Origin: Alphaproteobacteria bacterium
Lineage (GTDB): Bacteria > Pseudomonadota > Alphaproteobacteria > ATCC43930 > CGMCC-115725
Direction of reading: 5' to 3'
Length of the DNA: 6,178 nt
Assembly (NCBI GenBank): GCA_030040495.1
Contig: JASHTP010000146.1
Location: 1-6,178, forward strand
Part shown: in pieces, positions 1 to 6,057 of the stretch
Layout: every line of letters begins with the position of its first letter
Position numbering within the stretch: the stretch's first letter is position 1
Notes under the pieces: generated by a model
The model's database searches: none
Seen by the model: the letters and a program-made list of their open reading frames with translations, nothing else
What the model was told of the DNA's origin: nothing
Program-made: the position numbers and the translations under genes

Positions 1-660
1 CCGGCCTTCGGCGGCCATGATCCCGGCGTTTGCGCGCATGTGATCGTCGGATTGGCGTGCGCCCTGACGAACGAAGTGGAGCACGCTCGGCGCCAATGCG
101 AAAGCGCGGTCGCGCTCGGCAAGGAGCTTGATCACCCCTTCAGCCTTGCGCACGCCTTCTACAACGCGGCGATGGCCCATCAGATCGGCGGCAATCGCGA
201 CCTCACGGGGGAGATGGCCGAGCGCATGATTGCGCTCGGCGACAGGTATGGCTTTCCGTCGTACCGCGCCGGCGCGATGCTGTTGTTGGCCTGGGCACGC
301 GGCACGGAGCGCGCGGGGAGCACCGACATGGAGAAGGAAATCGCGCAAGCGGTGGCCGCCGGGCCGAATGTGCAATATCTCCTTGGAGTCGCCGGCGAAG
401 TGATGCTGGCCGCCGGCCGCTCCGACCGCGCCGAGGCGCTGGTGGATCGCGCGCTTGTCGCCAACGAGGAGCCGGATGTCGGCTTCTATCTCGCCGAAAT
501 CTGGCGGCTGCGCGGCGACTGCCTGCTGGCGCTCGACCGCACCAACAGGGACAAGGCACGGCAGGCCTTCGCCACCGCCCGTGGCATCGCCCGGCAACAA
601 GGCGCGGTCGTCTTCGAACGCCGCGCCGAAGCATCGCTTGTCGAGGGTGCGAAGATCTGA
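1..660 (+). CDS. C-terminal part of a TPR-like helical-repeat protein, probably the tail of a cyclase/ATPase/TPR signalling protein (5' end outside window)
   Basis: The reading frame is open from the first base to the TGA at 658-660, so this is a fragment of 219 visible residues and the true start lies upstream. The GTG at 40 is internal. The visible part opens with FGGHDPGVCA (residues 3-12), then pairs of amphipathic helices, with DHPFSLAHAF at 44-53 and YLAEIWRLRGDCLLALD at 163-179, ending in an ARQQGAVVFERRAEASL segment. From family knowledge, a GGHDPGVC element followed by a DHPFSLAHA helix is typical of the TPR tail of large proteins with an N-terminal class III nucleotide cyclase (or winged-helix) domain and a central AAA-type ATPase domain. 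Those domains are not in the window, so cyclase activity is inferred only. The tail would act in protein contact or ligand sensing in the cytoplasm. No membrane segments are seen. The end is short after the EASL helix, but this may be normal for the subfamily. Confidence 0.75.
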   Translation, partial: PAFGGHDPGVCAHVIVGLACALTNEVEHARRQCESAVALGKELDHPFSLAHAFYNAAMAHQIGGNRDLTGEMAERMIALGDRYGFPSYRAGAMLLLAWARGTERAGSTDMEKEIAQAVAAGPNVQYLLGVAGEVMLAAGRSDRAEALVDRALVANEEPDVGFYLAEIWRLRGDCLLALDRTNRDKARQAFATARGIARQQGAVVFERRAEASLVEGAKI

Positions 661-1012
661 ACGGTAAGCTGTCCGTGCCGGCGGCTCGCTCTCCGGGCAT
701 GGAGCGGAACGTCGTCTCGCGGCACCGAGCCGATTTGGTCGAGGTGCCGAGGTGCGTCTGCCGACTTGCCGAGACCGGACCTGGCAGCCCGTTGCGCCGT
801 GGGCTCGGAGCGCCCCGGCTTCCACGCCGCGGCCTGCTGCGCGAGGAACATGCTCCAAGAGAAGGCGCAGGTCATCGTCATCCTCCACGTCGGCGCCTCG
901 GGTTGATCCAGATCAAAGCCAAATGGACGCGGCGCACCAATGCTTGCCGTTCCGATCGGCTCGCTGCTCGCCGGAAGCACATGCTTGCCGTCGGAGATCC
1001 GGGGGTCGGCGC
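661..1012. other. Non-coding stretch upstream of the MFS gene
   Basis: These 352 bases lie between the TPR-type gene and the preferred start of the transporter. Frames through it on both strands give arginine-, proline- and serine-rich peptides without recognisable motifs. The stretch holds a perfect FNR/FixK-like dyad (903-916) and a direct repeat of 11 bases (940-950 and 981-991). No convincing terminator for the upstream gene is visible just after 660. It is best read as the leader and promoter region of the transporter gene. Confidence 0.6.
903..916. promoter_or_regulatory. FNR/FixK-type operator (anaerobox), TTGAT-N4-ATCAA
   Basis: The sequence TTGATCCAGATCAA matches the consensus TTGAT-N4-ATCAA of the FNR/FixK/Dnr branch of CRP-family regulators at all ten fixed positions. 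In alphaproteobacteria these sites place genes under oxygen-limitation control, and activation usually has the dyad centred near -41.5. With its centre at 909.5, that predicts transcription starting near 951 with a -10 near 939-944; the bases there (AATGCT) match TATAAT at only three positions, including the second and last. The predicted leader to the GTG at 1013 would be about 62 nt. The dyad is symmetric, but no credible minus-strand gene begins at a suitable distance, so the MFS gene is the likely target. The match is seen directly; binding and regulation are inferred. Confidence 0.65.
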
Positions 1013-2245
1013 GTGGAAGAAGCCGTCGCTGCGACGCATCGTTCTTGGAACCGGTGGTTGATCGTCGTCGCCGCGATGTTGGGCCTCATCGTCGGACAGG
1101 GCTCGATCAACGTCTTCGCGGCGGGCGTGTTCCTGACGCCGGTGGCGCGGGAGCTGGGCTTCGGGCGTGGCGAAATCTCGACGGCCATCGGCCTTTCGTC
1201 GGTCGTGACGGCGGCGGTGACGCCATTCTTCGGCCGGCTCGTGGACCGGCTAGGCGTCCGCCTCATGCTGCTGTGGTCGATCACGCTCTTCGCCCTCGCA
1301 ACCGCGGCCTTGTCGTTGCTCACGGCATCGACCGCCGTGCTCTTTGTGCTGTTCGCAGTTTCCGGCGTGACGGCGGTGGGACAGAATCCCACCGCCTATT
1401 GCAAAGTGATCACCGCATGGTTCGATCGGCAGCGCGGCCTTGCGCTGGGACTTGCGCTCGCCGGGGTCGGGCTGGGGACCGTCTTCATCCCGCAACTCTC
1501 GCATGCGCTGATCGCGCGTTTCGGCTGGCGGATGGGGTATGTCGGGCTCGGCGTCGCGATCTTTGCCTTGGCTTTCATGCCGGTTGCTCTCTTCATCCAC
1601 GAGCCCGCAAAGCCCGAAGCCGCGCGGTCGCCGGACCGCATGCGCGACGTTGCCGAGCTCCCGGGCATCGGCTTCGCCGAGGCGATCCGCACCTGGCGCT
1701 ATTGGGCGATGACGCTCACCTTCTTCCTCGCCGCGACGACGATCAACGGTTCGCTCATTCACGTCGTCGCGCTGCTCACCGACCGCGGCATTCCCGCCAG
1801 CGTGGCGGTCGGCGCGCTTTCGGCGGCGGGCCTCGCGCTCATCGGCGGCCGTATCGTCGCCGGCTATTGCATCGACAAGATCTTCGCGCCTTATATCGCG
1901 GTCTTCTTCCTGCTCTCGCCGATGGCGGGAATCGCCGTGCTTGCGACCGGCACCGCGGCGCCGGCGGTCGGAACCGTCCTGCTCGGGCTCGGGATCGGCG
2001 CCGAGATCGATCTGATGTCGTTCATCATCAGCCGCTATTTCGGCGTCCGCTTCTTCGGCGCCCTGCACGGGTTCATGTTTGCGCCGGTGATGCTCGGCAA
2101 CGCGGCGGGCGCGAGCATCCTCGGCTGGTGCTTCCAGTGGCTGCACAGCTACGCGCCCGGATTCGCGCTGTTCGAAGTTCTTCTGGCGACCGCCTGCGTG
2201 CTGATGATGACGCTCGGGCGCTATCGCTATCCGGCCGCTTCCTGA
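1013..2245 (+). CDS. Major facilitator superfamily transporter (monocarboxylate/oxalate-formate antiporter-like)
   Basis: This is a predicted inner-membrane secondary transporter of 410 residues with about 12 hydrophobic helices: the first near residues 15-38 and the last near 382-400, with a cytoplasmic loop around 196-225. The loop between helices 2 and 3 carries the MFS signature GRLVDRLGVR (74-83). A second-half GAEIDLMSFIISRYFG (329-344) resembles the GAExDL...RYFG segment common in bacterial MCT-like and oxalate/formate-like members, which move small organic anions. The substrate is not determinable. The frame stays open upstream to an ATG at 923 and an earlier start at 752, but that extension is rich in Arg, Cys and Ser and unlike an MFS N-terminus. 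The GTG at 1013 gives a normal length, and GGGGG at 1001-1005 is a modest ribosome site. Starting at 923 would put the FixK-like box only 6 bp upstream of the start codon, another reason to prefer 1013. The gene converges on the hydroxylase operon, so a shared substrate is only a guess. Confidence 0.85.
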   Translation: MEEAVAATHRSWNRWLIVVAAMLGLIVGQGSINVFAAGVFLTPVARELGFGRGEISTAIGLSSVVTAAVTPFFGRLVDRLGVRLMLLWSITLFALATAALSLLTASTAVLFVLFAVSGVTAVGQNPTAYCKVITAWFDRQRGLALGLALAGVGLGTVFIPQLSHALIARFGWRMGYVGLGVAIFALAFMPVALFIHEPAKPEAARSPDRMRDVAELPGIGFAEAIRTWRYWAMTLTFFLAATTINGSLIHVVALLTDRGIPASVAVGALSAAGLALIGGRIVAGYCIDKIFAPYIAVFFLLSPMAGIAVLATGTAAPAVGTVLLGLGIGAEIDLMSFIISRYFGVRFFGALHGFMFAPVMLGNAAGASILGWCFQWLHSYAPGFALFEVLLATACVLMMTLGRYRYPAAS

Positions 2246-2303
2246 CGCTGCGCCGGCTACGGGATGCGGGCTGACGCCGGCCGGCGCACGATTTGGCGTC
2301 GGG

Positions 2304-2343
2304 ACCGTTCCGCGACGCTCAAGCGGCCCGGAACGTCGGTTTT
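2304..2343 (+). terminator. Possible Rho-independent terminator downstream of the MFS gene
   Basis: Arms CGTTCCG (2306-2312) and CGGAACG (2329-2335) are exact complements. An alternative pairing also joins ACCG (2304-2307) to CGGT (2337-2340) across a short bulge. A short run of four T (2340-2343) follows. The loop may hold a small inner CGC/GCG stem. The hairpin begins about 60 bp after the transporter stop. The T run is short and the loop long, so this is tentative. Confidence 0.33.
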
Positions 2344-2382
2344 GGACGGCAATATCGGGTTTCGGCCGCTGGCATCCTGGCC

Positions 2383-2403
2383 CTGACGCGGGCGGCCCGT
2401 CAG
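2383..2403. repeat. Inverted repeat/hairpin in the convergent intergenic region
   Basis: CTGACG (2383-2388) and CGTCAG (2398-2403) form a perfect 6-bp stem around a 9-base GC-rich loop. It lies 45 bp beyond the stop of the MoaD-like gene, read on the minus strand, and 138 bp beyond the transporter stop. No T tract follows on either strand, so it is not a classical intrinsic terminator. It could stabilise a 3' end or pause transcription of the convergent operon. Confidence 0.3.
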
Positions 2404-2447
2404 CCGAGCGCCGGCTTTACCCGCTCGAGCGGCGGAGGCAGAGCTTT

Positions 2448-2708
2448 CTACCCGCCTTCGAGCTTCGGAATGAAGAAGACCTCCGAGCCCGGCCGGATCG
2501 GCTGGTAGTAGCCGACCTCGTGGATCTCGCCGTCGATGGCGACGGTCGTCTCCTCTTCGAGATGCTCGCCGAGGCCGGGATAGAGCCGATCCAAGGCCTT
2601 GATGACGCCGCGCAGGTCCTTCGCCTCGACCGCGAATTCCTGGACGTTGCCGGTGTAGCGCCGACTGAGGCCGCCGGTCAGAACGACGCGCGCAGGGGCG
2701 GTGCCCAT
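2448..2708 (-). CDS. MoaD/ThiS-family ubiquitin-like sulfur-carrier protein
   Basis: A protein of 86 residues, the normal size for MoaD, predicted to have a beta-grasp fold. An N-terminal strand (RVVLTGGLS, 7-15) leads to a helix with RGVIKALDRLYPGL (33-46), the TTVAIDGEI strand (54-62), a PGSEVFFIPKL segment (73-83) and a C-terminal Gly-Gly (85-86). In this family the terminal diglycine is adenylated and converted to a thiocarboxylate, which donates sulfur; MoaD does so for the molybdopterin dithiolene as the small subunit of molybdopterin synthase. The gene starts 4 nt after the stop of the molybdopterin-binding subunit, so the two are almost surely co-transcribed. A role in supplying or sulfurating the cofactor of this enzyme is inferred from position. 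No MoaE, MoeB or XdhC gene is in the window. It could also be a redundant general MoaD, or a ThiS-like carrier with another use. Confidence 0.85.
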   Translation of the reverse strand: MGTAPARVVLTGGLSRRYTGNVQEFAVEAKDLRGVIKALDRLYPGLGEHLEEETTVAIDGEIHEVGYYQPIRPGSEVFFIPKLEGG

Positions 2709-2712
2709 GGGC

Positions 2713-5001
2713 CTAGGCCTGCTCGCGAGCGTCGATCGCGGCGAGCACTTTCGGCGGCGACATCGGCAGCTCGGTCAAGCGTCGGCCGACCGCGCGGTCG
2801 ATCGCGTTGGCGATGGCCGCCATCGGCGGACAAATGTTGACCTCGGCGACACCCTTGGCGCCGTAGGGGTGATTGGGATTCGGCACCTCGATCAGCACCG
2901 CCTCGATCATCGGCAGATCGGAGGCCACCGGAATCCGATAGTCGAGGAAGCCCGGATTTTCGAGGCGTCCCCGGGAATCGTAGATGTACTCCTCGTTGAG
3001 CGCCCAGCCGATGCCCTGCACGACGCCGCCTTGGATCTGCCCCTCGACGTAGCTCGGGTGGATGGCGCGGCCGACGTCCTGGGCGGCGACGAAGCGCAGC
3101 ACCGTCACCTTGCCGGTCTCGGGATCGACCTCGACGTCGCAGAACTGGGTGGCGAAGCCGGGTGCCACGCCGCCGGCGTTCACCGCCGCCGCGGCGCCGA
3201 TCGGCCCGCCGGTCAGCGCCCGCTTGGCGGCGATCTCCTTGAGCGACAGCGGCTTGAAATCACCGACGTTGCTGCTCGCCGGCTTGGCGTAGCCATCCTC
3301 CCAGACCACGCCCTCGACGTCGACGTCCCAGATCATGGCCGCCCGCGCGCACAGCTCTCGGATCACCTTCTTGGCGGCGTCGACCACGGCGATGCCGGTG
3401 GCGAAAGTGACGCGCGAGCCGCCGGTCACGTGCGTATAGCCCACCGACGCGGTGTCGGCGACGATCGGCCGCACCTGGTCGTAGTCGATGCCCAGCGTTT
3501 CGGCCGCCATGATCGCCATCGAGGCGCGCGAGCCGCCGATGTCGGGGCTGCCGGTCGCGACGACGACGGTGCCATCCTCGTTGACATGAAGGGTGGCGCT
3601 CGATTCGCCGCCTGCGTTGAACCAATAGCCGGAAGCGACGCCGCGCCCCTGGTTCTTCTTGAGCGGTGCCTTGTAGGCGGGATGGTCGAGGAGCGCCTCG
3701 ATGGTCTCGGCATATCCGTTGTGAGAGAGCTTGGGTCCGTAGACCATCTGAGTGCCCGCCCTGGCCGCGTTCTTCAGCCGCAGCTGCAGCGGGTCCATGC
3801 CGAGCCTCTGCGCGAGAACATCGAGCACGCTCTCCACCGCGAAGGCCGAGATCGGCGAGCCCGGCGCGCGGTAGGCCGCCACCTTCGGCCGGTTGCACAC
3901 CACGTCGTAGCCGACCGAGCGCGCGTTCGGGATGTCGTAGGGCGCGAAGGCGCACATGCAGGCATTCATCACCGGCGAGCCCGGGAATGCGCCGGCCTGG
4001 AACTTGAAGACGCCGTCGGCGGCGACGATCTTGCCGTCCCGCTTGACGCCGATCTTCACCGTCATGGCCGAGCCGGAGGTCGGGCCCGAGGCCCTGAACA
4101 CGTCCTCGCGGCTCATCACGATCTTCACGGGATGGCCCGACTTCCGAGCGAGCATGGCGGCCACCGGCTCGAGGTAGATCACGGTCTTGCCGCCGAAGGC
4201 GCCCCCGATCTCCGCGGGATAGACGCGCAGATCGCCGACCTTCATGCCGAGCAGTTGCGCGGTCAGCGCGCGCACCACGAAGTGCCCCTGGCTCGAGCTC
4301 CAGATCTCGCCCTGCCCGTCGGCGTCAAAGCGGGCGGCGCAGGCTTGGGGCTCGATATAGGCCTGGTGCACCGGCGCGGTCTTGAACGACATCTCGACGA
4401 TCTCGTCGGCCGCGGCGAAGCCGGCCTCCAGATCGCCGATCTTGAACTCGAGCCGCTTGGAGATGTTGGAGGGCTTGGTCGGCGCCGGATCGACCCCGCG
4501 GGTGATCAGGTCGGGAAACAGCAGCGGCGCGTCCGGCCGCATCGCGGCTTCGACGTCGATGACGTGCGGCAGCACCTCGTAGTCGACCTCGATCAGCGAC
4601 AGCGCCTCGTCCGCGACGGCCTTGCTGGTGGCCGCCACGGCGGCGAGCGCATGGCCCTCATAGAGCACTTTGTCGCGCGCCATGATGTTGCGCGTCACGT
4701 GCCAGAAATTCACCGCGACGCGCTCCGGGCCGACATACTCGAACTTCTGCTCGGGGAAGTCCGCGGAGGTCGTCACCGCCTTGACGCCGGGCAGCGCCGC
4801 CGCCTTCGAGGTATCGATCGAGCGGATGCGCGCATGGGCGTGGGGCGAGCGCAGGATCCTGCCGACCAGCATGCCCGGCATCGCGAAGTCCGCGCCGTAG
4901 AGCGCAAGCCCCGTCACCTTCGGCACGCCGTCCGGACGAACCGGCCGGGTTCCAACCCACTTGAACGGCTTTGCTCTATCTTTCGGGATGATATCGTCCA
5001 T
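2713..5001 (-). CDS. Xanthine dehydrogenase/CO dehydrogenase-family molybdopterin-binding catalytic subunit
   Basis: The large subunit (762 residues) of a molybdenum hydroxylase, which inserts water-derived oxygen into a C-H bond of an N-heterocycle or aldehyde at Mo-molybdopterin cytosine dinucleotide. An N-terminal a/b-hammerhead-type domain (about 25-145, with RPDGVPKVTG and RILRSPHAHARI) precedes two Mo-cofactor domains. Visible motifs are SSQGHF (236-241), GGAFGGK (266-272), AYRAPGSP (376-383), GSPDIGGSR (484-492), QDVGRAIHP (641-649), GGVVQGIGWA (658-667) and GAKGVAEV (714-721), whose Glu720 aligns with the catalytic glutamate of the family. The AYRAPG loop is not the AYxCSFR loop of form I CO dehydrogenase, so CO is unlikely. 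GSPDIGG stands where many relatives have a GQG loop. The ATG at 5001 is chosen because GAGGT (5010-5006) sits 4 nt upstream and MDDIIPKDRAKPF suits the family; an upstream in-frame start at 5076 is unlikely. No Tat or Sec signal is seen. The electron-transfer subunits are on the opposite, divergent strand. The substrate is unknown. Confidence 0.93.
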   Translation of the reverse strand: MDDIIPKDRAKPFKWVGTRPVRPDGVPKVTGLALYGADFAMPGMLVGRILRSPHAHARIRSIDTSKAAALPGVKAVTTSADFPEQKFEYVGPERVAVNFWHVTRNIMARDKVLYEGHALAAVAATSKAVADEALSLIEVDYEVLPHVIDVEAAMRPDAPLLFPDLITRGVDPAPTKPSNISKRLEFKIGDLEAGFAAADEIVEMSFKTAPVHQAYIEPQACAARFDADGQGEIWSSSQGHFVVRALTAQLLGMKVGDLRVYPAEIGGAFGGKTVIYLEPVAAMLARKSGHPVKIVMSREDVFRASGPTSGSAMTVKIGVKRDGKIVAADGVFKFQAGAFPGSPVMNACMCAFAPYDIPNARSVGYDVVCNRPKVAAYRAPGSPISAFAVESVLDVLAQRLGMDPLQLRLKNAARAGTQMVYGPKLSHNGYAETIEALLDHPAYKAPLKKNQGRGVASGYWFNAGGESSATLHVNEDGTVVVATGSPDIGGSRASMAIMAAETLGIDYDQVRPIVADTASVGYTHVTGGSRVTFATGIAVVDAAKKVIRELCARAAMIWDVDVEGVVWEDGYAKPASSNVGDFKPLSLKEIAAKRALTGGPIGAAAAVNAGGVAPGFATQFCDVEVDPETGKVTVLRFVAAQDVGRAIHPSYVEGQIQGGVVQGIGWALNEEYIYDSRGRLENPGFLDYRIPVASDLPMIEAVLIEVPNPNHPYGAKGVAEVNICPPMAAIANAIDRAVGRRLTELPMSPPKVLAAIDAREQA

Positions 5002-5005
5002 GGCT

Positions 5006-5010
5006 ACCTC
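5006..5010 (-). promoter_or_regulatory. Ribosome binding site of the catalytic subunit gene
   Basis: On the minus strand GAGGT (5010 down to 5006) lies 4 nt before the ATG at 5001. It is a good Shine-Dalgarno match and the main reason for choosing this start over the in-frame start 75 bases upstream. Confidence 0.6.
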
Positions 5011-5020
5011 GCCCAATCGT

Positions 5021-5087
5021 CCCGTTGCGCCTGCCTGCGATGAGGGTCGCGCGGCCAGCGCGCAAATGCAAGCCATAGCGCAACGGG
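5021..5087. repeat. Perfect 10-bp inverted repeat, possible operator pair
   Basis: CCCGTTGCGC at 5021-5030 recurs as its exact reverse complement at 5078-5087, with 47 bp between the arms. A smaller hairpin-capable repeat, GCGCG (5049-5053) and CGCGC (5059-5063), sits almost on the same axis of symmetry. The arms lie in the divergent promoter region and could be binding sites for a dimeric regulator, perhaps with looping. The repeat is seen directly; the function is inferred, and GC-rich DNA raises the chance of coincidence. Confidence 0.45.
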
Positions 5088-5147
5088 CTCGCGGCGCGGT
5101 CCCCGCCGTCGCGGAATCTCCCTTCGCCCTCGACCGCCAATCGACGC

Positions 5148-5153
5148 TAGACT
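5148..5153 (+). promoter_or_regulatory. Candidate -10 element for the FAD/iron-sulfur subunit transcript
   Basis: TAGACT matches four of six positions of TATAAT, including the first, second and last. Transcription would begin near 5160, leaving a leader of about 25 nt before the ATG at 5185. No good TTGACA-like -35 is found at 16-18 bp; TTCGCC at 5123-5128 is 19 bp away. An activator-dependent promoter would fit, but this call is weak. Confidence 0.2.
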
Positions 5154-5174
5154 ATCGTGCCCGTTGGCTCATTC

Positions 5175-5182
5175 GGGAAAGG
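5175..5182 (+). promoter_or_regulatory. Ribosome binding site of the FAD subunit gene
   Basis: The purine run GGGAAAGG ends 2 nt before the ATG at 5185 and 8 nt before the in-frame ATG at 5191. Counting from its GGGA part, spacing to 5185 is 6 nt. It therefore supports a start at 5185 or 5191 and argues against the TTG at 5164. Confidence 0.45.
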
Positions 5183-5184
5183 CC

Positions 5185-6057
5185 ATGCCCATGCTCGGCT
5201 ATACAGCGCCGTCGACGGTCGAGGAGGCCGTTCGCATCCTGGCCGGAGCCCCCGGCGTCGCGAAGGTCTTGTCCGGCGGGACCGATCTGCTGGTTCAGCT
5301 CCGGTCCGGCCGAACCAAGCCGGACCTGATCGTCGACACCAAGAAGATCCCCGGCATCTCCGGCATTCGCGAGCGGGACGGCGCCTTCGTGATCGGTGCC
5401 GCGACACCCGGCGCCGTGATCGGCGAATGCGAAGCCCTCAAGCAGGCCTGGCCCGGGGTGGTCGAGGCCGCCAACCTCATCGGCTCGACCCAAGTGCAGG
5501 GCCGGGCATCGCTCGCCGGCAATCTCTGCAACGCCTCGCCGGCCGCGGACAGCGTCCCGGCGCTGATCGCCGCGCGCGCGACCTGCGTGGTCGCGGGCGC
5601 AAACGGGCGGCGCGAGGTTCCCGTGGAGAGCATCGTCACGGGTCCAGGGCGCACCTCGCTGCGCCCGGACGAGTTCATCATCGAGTTTCACCTGCCCAAG
5701 CGCCCGCCCCGCTCCGCGGACGCCTATCTCCGCTTCATTCCGCGGACCGAGATGGATATCGCCGTGGTCGGTGCCGGGATCAGCCTCTCGCTCGACCCCG
5801 GTGGCGTTTGTACCGATGCGAGGGTCGCGCTGGGCGCCGTGGCGCCGACCGCGATCCTGGTTCCCGAGGGCGCGGCCGCCCTGATCGGGCGCACGCTCGA
5901 CGAGACCGCGCTGGCCATGCTCGACCGGGCGGCGCGGCGCGCCTGCAAGCCGATCGACGACAAGCGCGGGACGATCGAATACCGGACCAAAGTCGCCGGC
6001 GTCATGGCACGCCGGGCGGCGGCCATCGCCTACGAGCGCGCGGGAGAGCGCCGATGA
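5185..6057 (+). CDS. FAD-binding medium subunit of a xanthine dehydrogenase-family molybdenum hydroxylase
   Basis: A 290-residue FAD subunit of the CoxM/XDH type, which passes electrons from the 2Fe-2S clusters to an acceptor. It begins with the typical YTAPSTVEEAVRIL (6-19). The FAD-binding motif LSGGTDLLVQL is at 29-39 and the second, GRASLAGNLCNASPAAD, at 106-122. RTEMDIAVVG (187-196) marks the core-to-C-terminal junction. The C-terminal CO-dehydrogenase flavoprotein domain contains GAVAPTA (217-223) and YRTKVAGVMARRA (266-278). Length is normal and all signature regions are present. There is no inserted cysteine-rich loop of the kind that binds a 4Fe-4S cluster in 4-hydroxybenzoyl-CoA reductase. 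The start is the ATG at 5185; ATG 5191 and TTG 5164 are alternatives in the same frame. The stop overlaps the next start as ATGA, so translation with the iron-sulfur subunit is probably coupled. The partner catalytic subunit is divergent. Confidence 0.93.
   Translation: MPMLGYTAPSTVEEAVRILAGAPGVAKVLSGGTDLLVQLRSGRTKPDLIVDTKKIPGISGIRERDGAFVIGAATPGAVIGECEALKQAWPGVVEAANLIGSTQVQGRASLAGNLCNASPAADSVPALIAARATCVVAGANGRREVPVESIVTGPGRTSLRPDEFIIEFHLPKRPPRSADAYLRFIPRTEMDIAVVGAGISLSLDPGGVCTDARVALGAVAPTAILVPEGAAALIGRTLDETALAMLDRAARRACKPIDDKRGTIEYRTKVAGVMARRAAAIAYERAGERR
6042..6048 (+). promoter_or_regulatory. Ribosome binding site of the 2Fe-2S subunit gene
   Basis: GGGAGAG lies inside the end of the FAD subunit gene, 5 nt before the ATG at 6054. 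This good spacing supports the ATGA-overlap start. Confidence 0.5.

Larger units (their letters stand above)
5002..5184. promoter_or_regulatory. Divergent intergenic promoter region of the split hydroxylase genes
   Basis: The region lies between the divergent start codons of the catalytic subunit (5001, minus) and the FAD subunit (5185, plus), so it should contain promoters for both transcripts. The clearest structure is a perfect 10-bp inverted repeat (5021-5030 and 5078-5087) with a related CCCGTTG copy at 5160-5166. A possible plus-strand -10 element, TAGACT, lies at 5148-5153 without a good -35. I cannot assign a minus-strand promoter. Joint regulation of both arms by one factor is inferred. 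Confidence 0.55.

Noticed and set aside
486..881. A minus-strand frame with a GGAGG (886-882) 6 nt before an ATG at 875, close to the FixK-like box
   Set aside because: The peptide has no motif and runs deep into the 3' end of the TPR-type gene. The box centre is only about 34 bp from the ATG, so class II activation would start transcription inside the frame.
940..2274. A 444-residue plus-strand frame overlapping the transporter gene
   Set aside because: It is Arg/Ala-rich and lacks hydrophobic helices; it is the out-of-frame shadow of the MFS gene.
2293..2508. A 71-residue plus-strand frame in the convergent intergenic region
   Set aside because: It has no recognisable motif, overlaps the 3' end of the MoaD-like gene and spans the potential hairpins.
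2713..5001. Form I carbon monoxide dehydrogenase large subunit (CoxL)
   Set aside because: The diagnostic AYxCSFR active-site loop is replaced by AYRAPGSP, and the divergent gene order does not match the usual coxMSL cluster.
2701..5043. A 780-residue plus-strand open frame opposite almost the whole catalytic subunit gene
   Set aside because: It is rich in Arg, His, Asp and Gly with no recognisable motif, while the opposite strand carries all motifs of a known enzyme family. Long antisense frames are common opposite GC-rich genes with strong third-position bias.
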